Assembly: GCF_029714305.1 (NCBI RefSeq)
Contig: NZ_CP121647.1
Span: 5,724,501 to 5,788,500 of the forward strand
Source: Bradyrhizobium sp. CB3481
GTDB taxonomy: Bacteria > Pseudomonadota > Alphaproteobacteria > Rhizobiales > Xanthobacteraceae
Length of the DNA stretch: 64,000 bases
Direction: 5' to 3'
Shown here piece after piece: positions 17,697 to 26,633 of this stretch. A program made the translations under genes and the position numbers. Each line of letters opens with the position of its first letter. The first letter of the stretch is position 1. The notes under the pieces were generated by a model. It saw only the letters and a list, made by a program, of their open reading frames with translations, was not told the origin of the DNA and searched no databases.

Positions 17697-18905
17697 ATGT
17701 TGGCTCAACGGATGTCTTTGCTTTCAGGTTCGGGCACTGGCGCCGCCCGTGAGGCGGCTAAGGCAGCTGCCGCGACTGGCCGTAAGATCATCGATCTAGC
17801 GGCCGGCGAAGTCATCGTTGAGCCACCATCATCGATACGGGAAGGAGCAATTGCCGCCATCAATGCCGGAACGAACCGCTATACCGATTCTATCGGCCTG
17901 AGGCCGCTTCGCAAGGGCATTGCCGAAAAGCTGTCGGCGGAAACAGGAATCGGCTGGAATACGGATGACATTGTTGTCACTGCGGGCGCAAAGCAGGGAT
18001 TGCTCGACGCTGCCTTGGCGGTACTCAATCCGGGTGATGAGGCTATTGTCATCAGCCCCTGCTGGCCGACATTCGCATCCCAAGTTCTGCTCGCCGGCGC
18101 AAAGCCCGTCTTCGTTAATGCCAGACCCCCGACTTATATTCCCGATATCACCGCAATCCGCGCCGCTGTCACACCGCGCACGAAGGCTATCATCATAAAC
18201 TCGCCGAACAATCCTACCGGCGCAGTTTATGATCGAGCGACTCTTCAAGATATCGGCGATCTCGCAATCAACTATCAACTCTGGATCATTTCCGACGAAT
18301 GCTACTCCAGTTTCGTTTTCACCGGTGCGCGCCATGAATCGATCGTTATGGCGCATCCCGGCGTACGTTCGCGGACGATCCTGGTCAATGCCTTTTCCAA
18401 GGAGCTAGCGATCACCGGTTGGCGCCTAGGTTATTTCGCAGCTCCTCCGGAGATCGTTTCCGCAGCCAAGAAGCTGCAGAGTCATACGACCTCGAATGCC
18501 AATGTGGTCGCGCAGCACGCGGTCCTACACCACCTTCAAGTCAATGACGGCAGCTTTGAACGAGAACTGCATCAACGCCTGATCGTGGCTCGCAACGCTG
18601 GTCTTCGCATTCTCTCTGGTCTGCACGACGTGGCTACGCCGTGCGTAAAAGGCTCATTCTTCTACTATCTCGATCTGAGTAGACTTATCTCCGCTCTGCC
18701 GGCTGCAAGTCCCGTGCGATCCGCGGACGATATTGCGCGATTGCTCCTGGAGGAAGCCGATGTGGGGTCGGTTGCCGGTAGCACCTTTGGCGACGTAAAC
18801 GGCCTGCGTCTCTGCTTTGGCGTTCCGCTCGACCTGCTGGAATCCGGGCTAAAACGCGTCCTCAAGACTCTGAACAGCCTGAAGACCAGGCAAGCGGCAG
18901 TCTGA
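17697..18905 (+). CDS. PLP aminotransferase class I/II, probable phosphonopyruvate aminotransferase
   Basis: 402 residues from ATG 17697 (GGGAG upstream). The open frame starts at 17466, but that part is the copied leader. Fold-type I aspartate aminotransferase features are complete: VTAGAKQGLLDAALAVL, INSPNNPTGAVYDRA, ISDECYSSFVF (Asp to the PLP nitrogen), the Schiff-base lysine in FSKELAITGWRLGYF, and the substrate-carboxylate Arg in GLRLCFG. Next to pepM-type genes the obvious substrate is phosphonopyruvate, giving phosphonoalanine. No phosphonopyruvate decarboxylase is seen in the cluster, so transamination may be what pulls the unfavourable PepM reaction forward. Substrate is inferred. 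Confidence 0.82.
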   Translation: MLAQRMSLLSGSGTGAAREAAKAAAATGRKIIDLAAGEVIVEPPSSIREGAIAAINAGTNRYTDSIGLRPLRKGIAEKLSAETGIGWNTDDIVVTAGAKQGLLDAALAVLNPGDEAIVISPCWPTFASQVLLAGAKPVFVNARPPTYIPDITAIRAAVTPRTKAIIINSPNNPTGAVYDRATLQDIGDLAINYQLWIISDECYSSFVFTGARHESIVMAHPGVRSRTILVNAFSKELAITGWRLGYFAAPPEIVSAAKKLQSHTTSNANVVAQHAVLHHLQVNDGSFERELHQRLIVARNAGLRILSGLHDVATPCVKGSFFYYLDLSRLISALPAASPVRSADDIARLLLEEADVGSVAGSTFGDVNGLRLCFGVPLDLLESGLKRVLKTLNSLKTRQAAV

Positions 18906-18926
18906 ACCTCACCAGGAGATTTTGAA

Positions 18927-19745
18927 ATGCTCAATGGTACACGGGCCGTGATCCTCGCTGCAGGAATGGGCTCAAGACTGCGCCCCTACACGGAATTCGT
19001 TCCGAAACCCTTGGTAGGGGTGAACGGAATCCCGATGCTGCACAACGCGCTGCATCAGCTCTCCGAGCTCGGGATTGGCGAAGCAACAATCGTTGTAGGC
19101 TACCGCAAGGAAGCCATCGAACAGTCCTGCGGTCACCGGTTCGAGAATGTCGATATCAAATATGTCCACAATCCCATTTTCGATCGGACCGGTAGCGCCT
19201 ATTCGCTATGGCTAGCCCGACATAGAATGCTTGCTGGCGACACCATCTTTCTCGAAGGCGATGTGTTCTTCGAGCGCGAAGTCCTAGACAGGACCCTTCG
19301 ATCCATCTCACCGACAAAGCAGAGCGTGGCGGCTGTTGCGGCGTTCAACGTATCAATGAGCGGCTCGGCGGTCGAGCTTGCAGAGGACGGTTCTGTGGCC
19401 ACCTTCATCATGAATCAGACGCCCGTCAACGCGCAAGCTCGGGGCCTTTTCAAGACGATCAACCTGACGCGCTTTTCGGCAAACGCGTTGCGCAAACAGC
19501 TGGTGCCGGCACTGCACCGGGCTGTGGAGAGCGGGCACCATAAGGCCTATGTCGAGCAGATCCTCGCGCCTCTTGTCGAGACTCGAGAGCTGCAGCTTTC
19601 GGCCGCGGATTGCAGCGATACCCGCTGGTTCGAGATTGATAACGAAGATGATCTGCGCTTGGCGGAGGAGATTTTTGCACTTCCGACGGGCGGCGCACAT
19701 CGCACGGCAACTTCCATCTCGCTGCCAGCAGGAGCAAGGCGATGA
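18927..19745 (+). CDS. Nucleotidyltransferase, probable CTP:phosphonate cytidylyltransferase (copy 2)
   Basis: 272 residues; ATG 18927 follows AGGAG by 8 bases and the previous stop by 21. Motifs are those of copy 1: RAVILAAGMGSRLRPYTE, PKPLVGVNGIPMLHNAL, DRTGSAYSLWLAR, FLEGDVFFE and RWFEIDNEDDLRLAEE. Its last codons overlap the phosphatidyltransferase start (ATGA), so both are co-translated. That pairing supports a CDP-activated intermediate handed directly to the membrane enzyme. Whether the base is C or another is not provable from sequence. Confidence 0.85.
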   Translation: MLNGTRAVILAAGMGSRLRPYTEFVPKPLVGVNGIPMLHNALHQLSELGIGEATIVVGYRKEAIEQSCGHRFENVDIKYVHNPIFDRTGSAYSLWLARHRMLAGDTIFLEGDVFFEREVLDRTLRSISPTKQSVAAVAAFNVSMSGSAVELAEDGSVATFIMNQTPVNAQARGLFKTINLTRFSANALRKQLVPALHRAVESGHHKAYVEQILAPLVETRELQLSAADCSDTRWFEIDNEDDLRLAEEIFALPTGGAHRTATSISLPAGARR

Positions 19746-20395
19746 TCTGGTATCTGCGTGACTACGCGAATGCCATCACGGCCCTCGCCTATCTGTTTGC
19801 CGTTATCGGCCTGTTCCTGGCCCTCAACGGCAAGATCGAGCTCGGCGTCGCAGCAATGCTTTGGACCTGGTTTCTGGACCATTGGGACGGACATGTGGCG
19901 CGCAAGACGAGCCACCTTCGTCGTCCGGGTGCCACAGAGTTCGGAAAATGCTTCGATGGCTTTGCCGACTTCGTCCATGGCGTCGTTTTCCCAGCTGCGG
20001 TCGTCATTCTGGTGGGCCACGGCTCAGTGCTGTCGCTGGTCGCGGGCTTGCTTCTGGTTTTGGCAGGTGCGATCCGGCTCAGCCATTTCGAGAGTGTTGG
20101 CCTTACTGCTGACGTCCGGTTCACAGGAATCCCAGTTTCCTACGACACTCCACTCATCGCGATATTGATCCTCGTACGCCCGTTTGTTCCATGCACAGCA
20201 TTTCCCGACATGGTCGCCATCGCGTTTATCGTATTGGCAGTTCTTCACGTGAACACGGCGATCAAGGTTCCACCAATTCGCGGGAGAGCGATACCAGTCG
20301 CGACAGGCTTTGCCGTCATCGCTTCAATCGCCTTGGCCCTGCTCATCGAGCCCGCTCTATCGCGCCAAGGACTGCAACTAAACTGCCACCAATAG
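19742..20395 (+). CDS. CDP-alcohol phosphatidyltransferase-like membrane enzyme
   Basis: 217 residues with six or so hydrophobic segments. The family signature is present: Asp46, Asp49-Gly50, Ala53-Arg54, then Gly68, Asp72, Asp76 (LDHWDGHVARK and EFGKCFDGFADF). The spacing between the AR pair and the Gly is 13 rather than the usual 8, so this is a divergent branch. The family swaps the CMP of a CDP-linked group for an alcohol. With a phosphonate nucleotidyltransferase overlapping at ATGA, the likely reaction is transfer of a phosphonate head group to diacylglycerol or another hydroxyl. Topology and signature are seen; the substrate is inferred. Confidence 0.82.
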   Translation: MIWYLRDYANAITALAYLFAVIGLFLALNGKIELGVAAMLWTWFLDHWDGHVARKTSHLRRPGATEFGKCFDGFADFVHGVVFPAAVVILVGHGSVLSLVAGLLLVLAGAIRLSHFESVGLTADVRFTGIPVSYDTPLIAILILVRPFVPCTAFPDMVAIAFIVLAVLHVNTAIKVPPIRGRAIPVATGFAVIASIALALLIEPALSRQGLQLNCHQ

Positions 20396-20415
20396 TTGCC
20401 CTGGAGGAATTGATC

Positions 20416-21564
20416 ATGGATGCGATAGCGCTCTCAAACCTCAGCACAAAAGAGACTGCAGATAGAGCGATCTCCCCTGACGGTGTGATCCGGCTCGCAC
20501 TGAATCATCCGCCTCCGGTTCCTGATGTCTTTAATCCGATAGTGTCTGAGGCCCTGAACCGCGTTCTGGCCAAGAGTCCGCCGGCCGAACTAATGGCGAC
20601 CCATCGCTGGATGGGGACCGAAGAGGACAGACAGCAAGGTGCGGTTTTTGTGGCGCGGCGCCTTGGCGAAATCCCAGATCCCGATCGAGTAATTGTTACC
20701 CACAGCACTCAAACAGCAATTCACATGCTTCTTCCAAGTATCGCTGGCAACGGGCGGACGCTTGCTGTCGAACAGTTGAGCTATCCGCCAGTTCGGTCAT
20801 TCGCAGGCCGCTATGGCATCCGGGTCGTAGACGTCCCAATCGACGGGGATGGAATCAATCCCGATGCATTTGAACAGGTTTGTCGACGAGAGAGAGTTGC
20901 CGCCCTATATCTGCTGTCGACATTTCAGAATCCGACCACGGCCACAATGTCCATCGTCCGGAGGAAAGAGATTGCTGCGATCGCACGCCGGCACCAAGTC
21001 CAACTTATTGAAGATGATGTTTATAGCTTACTGGCCGCGTCACCGCTTCCACCCATCTCAGCTTTCGTGCCGGAGCTTTCCTGGTATTTGCTCGGAACGG
21101 CAAAGAGCTTTTCAGCGGGTCTAAAGCTGGCATTCGTCGTCGCGCCGAATGGCACTGAAGCCGCGCGGGCTTTCTGGCCCGGCGTTCGGGCAACATACTG
21201 GATGGCGTCCCCCGTGAGCGCAGCTCTTATGGCTGAACTGATTTCGAGTGGCGAGGACCTAAAAATACTTGCCGCCGTAAAAGTCGAACTCGCGGCGCGT
21301 CATCAGCTTGTCGTAAGCGGGCTCAGGGGGACGCCGCTCGCCAGTGACCCAGGTTGCCTTCACGTTTGGATACCGCTGAAAGGCGTATCAAGCAGCGGGA
21401 TCGCCGCTGAAATTCTTGAGCACGGTGTTCAGGTTGCAATCAGTGCCTCCTATGCCCGTGACGGCTGGATACCACCAGAAGGAATCAGAATTGGCATCGG
21501 GAACCCTGAGACGCGCTCGGTCCTAGAACAAGCGATTTCGAGAATTCGCCGCGCCCTCTCCTAG
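20416..21564 (+). CDS. PLP-dependent aminotransferase, MocR-like domain without DNA-binding part
   Basis: 382 residues from ATG 20416 with GGAGGAATTGATC ahead. Aminotransferase motifs: VTHSTQTAIHMLLPSIAG, LSTFQNPTTATMS, LIEDDVYSLLA (PLP Asp) and the Schiff-base lysine in LGTAKSFSAGLKLAF, with a terminal substrate Arg in GIRIGIGNP. The pattern is that of the aminotransferase half of MocR regulators and 2-aminoadipate-type enzymes, but no winged helix precedes it, so it is an enzyme. It follows the phosphatidyltransferase by 20 bases. A second amino transfer in the phosphonate route is likely; its substrate is unknown. Confidence 0.8.
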   Translation: MDAIALSNLSTKETADRAISPDGVIRLALNHPPPVPDVFNPIVSEALNRVLAKSPPAELMATHRWMGTEEDRQQGAVFVARRLGEIPDPDRVIVTHSTQTAIHMLLPSIAGNGRTLAVEQLSYPPVRSFAGRYGIRVVDVPIDGDGINPDAFEQVCRRERVAALYLLSTFQNPTTATMSIVRRKEIAAIARRHQVQLIEDDVYSLLAASPLPPISAFVPELSWYLLGTAKSFSAGLKLAFVVAPNGTEAARAFWPGVRATYWMASPVSAALMAELISSGEDLKILAAVKVELAARHQLVVSGLRGTPLASDPGCLHVWIPLKGVSSSGIAAEILEHGVQVAISASYARDGWIPPEGIRIGIGNPETRSVLEQAISRIRRALS

Positions 21565-21600
21565 TGGTGCAATGAACATCGCAACCATGGAGAGAAGAAA

Positions 21601-22137
21601 ATGATGTTAGAACCGATAGCCGGCGTCTTTCAGGACAGAGTGGCTAATTTGGAGGTAGAGGTTCGGCTCATCTCTTTGGAAGATGGCGAGGAATTGAGGC
21701 GAAGTGTACTCCGGCCAGGAGAAAAGAACTGGCGCTTCCCGTTTTCCCCAACGTCTGACTTCTTTCATATGGGGGCCTTTTACGCCAACCGGCTGGTTTC
21801 GGTCGTCTCGTTTTTGATAGAGTCATCAGACAACGCCTTCGTGGGACGCGGTGAAAGCTGGCGGCTTCGCGGCATGGCCACCAAGCCCGAAATGCAGAAC
21901 CGCGGTGTTGGTGGGCAGTTGCTCGAACAAGGATTCGCCGAAGTCAACAGGCGGAAAGGTGCCTCTGTGTGGTGCTATGCCAGAACGTCTGCCGCCCGGT
22001 TCTATCAAGATCATGGATTCCAACCCTATGGAGAGATCTTCGACATTCCTGGGGCTGGTCTACATGCTCTTCACATCAAGCAACTTGAACCGATCGCGCT
22101 CAGTGACAAGGTTTGCCCTAAATCGCGGAGCGCATGA
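21601..22137 (+). CDS. GNAT-family N-acetyltransferase
   Basis: 178 residues. The acetyl-CoA site is clear: LRGMATKPEMQNRGVGGQLL (Q/R-x-x-G-x-G/A) near residues 95-115, followed by VWCYARTSAARFYQDHGFQP, the usual C-terminal GNAT motif. GAGAAGAAA lies just before ATG 21601, 36 bases after the aminotransferase. It could acetylate the amino group of an aminophosphonate, as protection or to make the final product; a zinc deacylase two genes on could reverse this. The tail overlaps no gene, but the following methyltransferase frame opens inside it. Confidence 0.82.
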   Translation: MMLEPIAGVFQDRVANLEVEVRLISLEDGEELRRSVLRPGEKNWRFPFSPTSDFFHMGAFYANRLVSVVSFLIESSDNAFVGRGESWRLRGMATKPEMQNRGVGGQLLEQGFAEVNRRKGASVWCYARTSAARFYQDHGFQPYGEIFDIPGAGLHALHIKQLEPIALSDKVCPKSRSA

Positions 22138-22219
22138 ATTCGTTGAGGCGGTCGTTATGCCTGTTTTCCTTTCGTGCGTCCCTTTGATGCAGGCAGATAT
22201 CTACAATGGGGTTCGAGAG

Positions 22220-23059
22220 ATGACGCAAGTTTCGACAGGAATCAGTGAAGAGTTTCCAAATTGGGCGATCTATACCGGCGCGGCGGGTCGCTACCAGGCC
22301 ACGAGACCGGACTATCCGAATGCTGCCGCGAACTGGATGTTGGAAGCACTTCCGCCTTCACGGGAGCCCAGGCTCGCCATTGATGTCGGCTGCGGCACAG
22401 GCATATTCACCCGCCGCATCGCTGGCGCTCTCCGGGAAGCTGATAGAATATTGGGGATCGAACCGAATGATGATATGCGGCATCAGGCGATCCGCGCATC
22501 GGCATTGTATCCGAATATCGAATTTGTAGCTGGTTGTTCTGAAGCCCTGCCAGTTAGCAATAACGCGGCTGTTCTGGCTAGCGCCGCATCAGCAGCCCAT
22601 TGGTTCGACCTGCCAAAGTTTTATGACGAAGTCGCGAGAGTGCTGTCCTCCGACGGTGTCATTGCAATAGTGCAAAACAAACGGCGCTGGTGGGACAGCC
22701 CATTCCTCGACGCTTATGAGGAGTTTCACGAGGAGTTTGTACCAGGCTATCGTAGGGGTACGTTTCCTGATCGGTTTGGCGGCTTTGTGGAAGAGACATT
22801 TGCAACCGATCTCGCGCGACACAGCGATTTCCAGGGCGTTCGCCAAGCGTCCTGGAAGTGGAACAGGACTCTTTCGAAATCAGAATTTGAATCGTTGAGC
22901 CTCTCTACCAGTCACACAAGGAGAGCTCTTGCGAACAGCGGTGAAGGCGCGGTTTTGAAGGCATTGCGCGATATTCTCGACCTCTTTGGCAGCACTGACG
23001 GTTGGCTAGATGTTCCATATGTCACCGAGATCACGTTGGCGAAGCGCTTGCCTTATTGA
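22220..23059 (+). CDS. SAM-dependent methyltransferase, class I (copy 1)
   Basis: 279 residues from ATG 22220; the long frame from 21851 lies over the acetyltransferase and is not used. Rossmann motif I is AIDVGCGTGIFTRRI, motif II ILGIEPNDDMR, and a post-motif SAAHWFDLPKFYDEVARVL follows. It is of the UbiE/Trans-aconitate type that methylates small molecules. It resembles the enzyme at 24515 along its length. In this cluster it could N- or O-methylate the phosphonate head group. Confidence 0.82.
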   Translation: MTQVSTGISEEFPNWAIYTGAAGRYQATRPDYPNAAANWMLEALPPSREPRLAIDVGCGTGIFTRRIAGALREADRILGIEPNDDMRHQAIRASALYPNIEFVAGCSEALPVSNNAAVLASAASAAHWFDLPKFYDEVARVLSSDGVIAIVQNKRRWWDSPFLDAYEEFHEEFVPGYRRGTFPDRFGGFVEETFATDLARHSDFQGVRQASWKWNRTLSKSEFESLSLSTSHTRRALANSGEGAVLKALRDILDLFGSTDGWLDVPYVTEITLAKRLPY

Positions 23060-23194
23060 TCACGGAATGCGCTCCGATTCATGCTGAGAGGCTACACGTC
23101 GGGGCCGCTGATTGCGACAGGGTCCATTGGTGCCTGGCAAGAGCCTTTGTCTGACCCTTACGCGGAGCTTAAACTTCAGTCCGGAGGGTCACTA

Positions 23195-24235
23195 ATGAGC
23201 CAGAAAAGTCGAATTAGCACAGATATTGATTTTGAGGTTGATGGCATAGCACACGGGTACCTGCACGTGCCCCATTCGACGACGGAGTCTGCCTACGGCT
23301 GGATTCCAGTGCCAATCACTGTGGTCAAGAATGGCGATGGTCCAAGTGTTCTTCTGATGGCAGGCAATCACGGCGACGAATATGAGGGGCAAGTTTTGCT
23401 CATGAATCTTCTGCGCAATGTCTCTCCTCGACAGGTTTGCGGGCGGCTCATCATTCTACCAGGCGTTAATGCACCCGCGGTAATGGCTGGTCAGAGGGTC
23501 TCGCCAATCGATGGAGGAAACCTCAACCGTCTCTTTCCTGGAAATGCAGACGGTACGCCGACCCAGATGATTGCTCACTACATAGATACTGTCCTGCTAC
23601 CAATGGTTCGTTACTGCTTTGATTTCCACTCTGGGGGCTATTCTTTGGAGTACATCCCCGCCGCCCACCTTGTCGCACCAGCGGAGCCAGCGCTTCGGAA
23701 AGAAGCTCTCGGGTTCCTCGAAGCATTCGCGATGCCCAACAGCATTTTAATTGAGGGCCTTACGGGAGATGAACAGCTTTTGCTTGGATCCTGTCGGAAG
23801 CATAGTGTGTGCCATATGTCGACGGAGTTAGGTGGCGCAGCGGCCTTTTCGGTTGAGGCCTATAGAGCCGCTGAACGCGGCCTGCCCCGCTTGTTGCGCC
23901 ATGCCGGCGTCCTCGTAGGCGACGATAGCGGCGAGCCCGCACCACCAACGCAATTCTATCTTAGGCAACCTGCACACGATTTGCTCTATGCGACGGAAGC
24001 TGGTGTCTTCGAGGCATTTGCTAAGCTTGGTGATGCAGTAAAGGAAGGAGATATAGCAGGGCGGATTCATTTCCCGGAAGTGCCCTGGCGTGTTCCTGAA
24101 ACGATCACCTTCGAAAAAGGAGGCACGATTCTCGCCCGGCGTGCTCCGGCCAAAACGAAAATAGGTGACTGTGTGTTCGCGCTTGGCACCCCACGTGACG
24201 GTTCCCTCGGCCAAGGACGTGACGAGCAGCCTTAA
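23195..24235 (+). CDS. Zinc deacylase, succinylglutamate desuccinylase/aspartoacylase family
   Basis: 346 residues; ATG 23195 has GGAGGGTCACTA directly ahead, so the frame from 23081 is not used. The zinc ligands are in MAGNHGDEYEGQVL (His, Glu) and FDFHSGG (His), with NRLFPG as the family Asn-Arg substrate pair. C-terminal beta region PEVPWRVPETITF is typical of the N-acetyl-diaminobutyrate deacetylase branch. It would remove an acyl group from an amino-acid-like molecule. A partner for the GNAT enzyme upstream is plausible: acetylate, modify, then deprotect. Confidence 0.83.
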   Translation: MSQKSRISTDIDFEVDGIAHGYLHVPHSTTESAYGWIPVPITVVKNGDGPSVLLMAGNHGDEYEGQVLLMNLLRNVSPRQVCGRLIILPGVNAPAVMAGQRVSPIDGGNLNRLFPGNADGTPTQMIAHYIDTVLLPMVRYCFDFHSGGYSLEYIPAAHLVAPAEPALRKEALGFLEAFAMPNSILIEGLTGDEQLLLGSCRKHSVCHMSTELGGAAAFSVEAYRAAERGLPRLLRHAGVLVGDDSGEPAPPTQFYLRQPAHDLLYATEAGVFEAFAKLGDAVKEGDIAGRIHFPEVPWRVPETITFEKGGTILARRAPAKTKIGDCVFALGTPRDGSLGQGRDEQP

Positions 24236-24514
24236 TTCGCGCGGCCGATGGGATGCCGTTTCAAACCTATTTGGTTTCTGGTTCCTCCCATGCCCGAGAG
24301 TGCCTCTTGCTAACGTAGAGCGCGTTGCCCTTCTTGATCACATGAATGCTCGAATGATCAAACGCATCCCGCAGAAACTCCGGGCAATCACTGGTGACAT
24401 TCCGTCTCAGGCTCATCTCCAAACCACATTTAATGAGGCCGATCGGGAACAGGCGTTCAGCGAACGAAGAGTGCCCCTCGAAAGGTTGCACGCCCGCATC
24501 TGGAGAGTAATAGA

Positions 24515-25336
24515 ATGGACTCGGAACACACCGCACGAGAGTGCAGGCCTTGGAGCAATTTCGACGGACTGGGACACCTTTACCACTTCCGCCCGGAATA
24601 CCCGCCACGCGTTGCAAAACAACTCCGGAGTATGTTGTCCAGCTCTGTCGGCGGAAACATTATCGAAGTGGGAGCTGGAACAGGACTCTTTACCCGAAGC
24701 TTGGCAGCTGTTTTCGGTTCTAGCTTCAGGGTGCTCGCACTTGAACCGAACGACGATATGCGACGGCACGCCGAAACTTCCACGCCTGGTCAAATGCCGA
24801 TCACCTATGCAAATGGCGTCGCCGAGAGCCTTCCGGCCGAGGACGCCTCAGTCCAACTGATCGCAGCCGCCAGCGCTATCCACCGATTTGATCGCCCTCT
24901 CTTTTTTCAAGAGGTCCGCCGCGTTCTTCAAAAGAACGGCGTGCTCGCGCTCATTCAATATCAGCCGTATGACAGGGGAAGCTCTTTCGCGGATCGTTTT
25001 TTGTCGATCATCGAGAGAGCCCTTCCGAGCTACGACCGTCACCGGAGCTCCAAGCCTGAGGGGGGCTACTTCGAGTTTGACATTTTAGCTGATTTACAGG
25101 CCGAGGGTGCCCTGGAGGATGTCCGGCGCGATACGTTTCTCTTTAGTGAAATCATCGATTGGGAAAGGTTCAAAAACCAAGCGCTCTCCTTCACAACCAT
25201 CCAAAAGGCAATTGGCAACAAGGGCAAGAAAGCAATCTTATCAGAGCTCAGCGAGCTCTTTGATCGCTCGCAAAGCGCAGAGAAATGCGTCGACATGCCC
25301 TTCGAAGTTGAAGTTATTACTGCGCGGCGGGTGTAG
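24515..25336 (+). CDS. SAM-dependent methyltransferase, class I (copy 2)
   Basis: 273 residues. Motif I IIEVGAGTGLFTRSLAAVF, then VLALEPNDDMRRHAE, and IHRFDRPLFFQEVRRVLQ. The shared LEPNDDMR and overall layout show it is a paralogue of the enzyme at 22220. It is the last plus-strand gene of the cluster, 279 bases after the deacylase; that gap holds nothing I recognise. Two methylations of one amine, or of two intermediates, would explain the pair. Confidence 0.82.
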   Translation: MDSEHTARECRPWSNFDGLGHLYHFRPEYPPRVAKQLRSMLSSSVGGNIIEVGAGTGLFTRSLAAVFGSSFRVLALEPNDDMRRHAETSTPGQMPITYANGVAESLPAEDASVQLIAAASAIHRFDRPLFFQEVRRVLQKNGVLALIQYQPYDRGSSFADRFLSIIERALPSYDRHRSSKPEGGYFEFDILADLQAEGALEDVRRDTFLFSEIIDWERFKNQALSFTTIQKAIGNKGKKAILSELSELFDRSQSAEKCVDMPFEVEVITARRV

Positions 25337-25461
25337 CCATTTCGCGAAAGTACGCTCATCGGATGTGGCGCAGACGAGATTCACAGCACACCCAGTTCGG
25401 GCGCACTGCTTCTTGGAGGAAGCGCTAAAGAAATGACAAACGACCTGCGGCTAGGGATTCT

Positions 25462-26532
25462 CTATAAACGAGCTCTGACAATTTCAGTGCCCTCAACCAG
25501 CGAGCGAATTTTCCCAAAAGCCAATGCTCTTGGCAGGAACCACATGCCACAGTCGGAGGAAGGGTGCAGCCGTTCGGCAGGAACAACATTTAAAGCATCG
25601 TCGATCCGACGCGCGATGTGCTCCGGCCTTTCAATCTCTTTGCAGGCAAGATCTAGTAGTCCAAGCACAATATGCTTTTGGCCGCAGTAACGCAACAAAG
25701 AAGGCTCGTGCTTCGGTTGTTCATACTCCAAACTTATCGCTGTGATTGGGCACTCCGAAAGAATCTCCAGGGCTTCGGGATAAGTCGGGCTCTTACTCTT
25801 CTCTTGGTGAACTAGCGCATAACCGTAGCAGACATGCGTCGTTACGGGAACAGAGATGCCTTGAACAAGCTCCTCCAAGGCTTTCATTCCATATTTGCGA
25901 GCGGTGCTTAGACTACCATGAAAATGAGGCTCATCCACCTGAAGGAGGTCAGCTCCAGCGGCTTGCAATGCCTTCATTTCTTGGTTGAGAGCTCGTGCAA
26001 GTTCATACAACAACGTTTCCTCGTCGTTATAGAAATGATCACTTACTTGCTGTGCGAGCGTCAACGGTCCAACGACGGTGACCTTCACCGGCCGTGTTGT
26101 GTGAAGTTTGGCAAACTGAAGTTCATCAACGGTGACCGAGCTGGTCCACTTGATTTCTGAAATTATCCGGGGTTTGATGGCGGAATGTGAAAGATATTCG
26201 TTGATCTCGGGCGCATCGGCACGTTCTGAAGAGATTTCGATTGGCGATGCTAGTTTGCGGACAGGAATTGTGTTGTCGATCCCGCTTAACGAAGAAAGGA
26301 AGTGCCGGTCGTAAGCAGCACGTTGTGCTTCCCCATCGGTGACTAAATCCAATCCGGCTCTTTCCTGCTCGTAAAGTGCCAGCAGCGCTGCGTCGCGCTT
26401 GGCCTCTGCCAGCACCTCTGGCTCAGGACGCCACCAACTACCGTCCAAGGCCCGCATTTTTGGGTGACGGGCTAACCAATGCGGCTTTGTGTAGCTGCCC
26501 ACGATTTGGGTCGTCAGGGGATGAAGTGGCAT
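25462..26532 (-). CDS. Cobalamin-independent methionine-synthase-like methyltransferase (MetE C-terminal type)
   Basis: 356 residues, half the length of MetE, corresponding to its catalytic C-terminal barrel. Visible motifs: QIVGSYTKPHWL at the start, VTDGEAQRAAYD, VVGPLTL, LLQVDEPHFHG, THVCYGYA (zinc His and Cys), ISLEYEQP and SSDCGMWFLPR (second zinc Cys). Such short MetE homologues transfer methyl groups between small thiols or corrinoid-independent donors. It is convergent with the methyltransferase block, and could help regenerate methyl donors or act on a sulfur compound. No methionine riboswitch was seen upstream, only the hairpin at 26605. Confidence 0.83.
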   Translation of the reverse strand: MPLHPLTTQIVGSYTKPHWLARHPKMRALDGSWWRPEPEVLAEAKRDAALLALYEQERAGLDLVTDGEAQRAAYDRHFLSSLSGIDNTIPVRKLASPIEISSERADAPEINEYLSHSAIKPRIISEIKWTSSVTVDELQFAKLHTTRPVKVTVVGPLTLAQQVSDHFYNDEETLLYELARALNQEMKALQAAGADLLQVDEPHFHGSLSTARKYGMKALEELVQGISVPVTTHVCYGYALVHQEKSKSPTYPEALEILSECPITAISLEYEQPKHEPSLLRYCGQKHIVLGLLDLACKEIERPEHIARRIDDALNVVPAERLHPSSDCGMWFLPRALAFGKIRSLVEGTEIVRARL

Positions 26533-26604
26533 TGGTGTCCAAGGCTCTGTTCAAAAGGCATATAAGCTGGTTGATATTCTGAGCTGGGTTCTATTGAGCA
26601 TTCC

Positions 26605-26633
26605 GAGCCGCAGAGGGCAATCCTCTGCGGCTC
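26605..26633. terminator. Perfect 12-bp hairpin
   Basis: GAGCCGCAGAGG-gcaat-CCTCTGCGGCTC. No T-run follows on either strand beyond TT, so it may be a weak terminator between the ABC operon remnant and the MetE-like gene, or a leader structure of the latter (start 72 bases away). 26640-27000 holds no recognised gene. Confidence 0.5.

Noticed and set aside
24165..24860. 231-codon plus-strand frame between the deacylase and second methyltransferase
   Set aside because: It overlaps both genes in another frame and carries no motif; the methyltransferase frame from 24515 is clearly coding.
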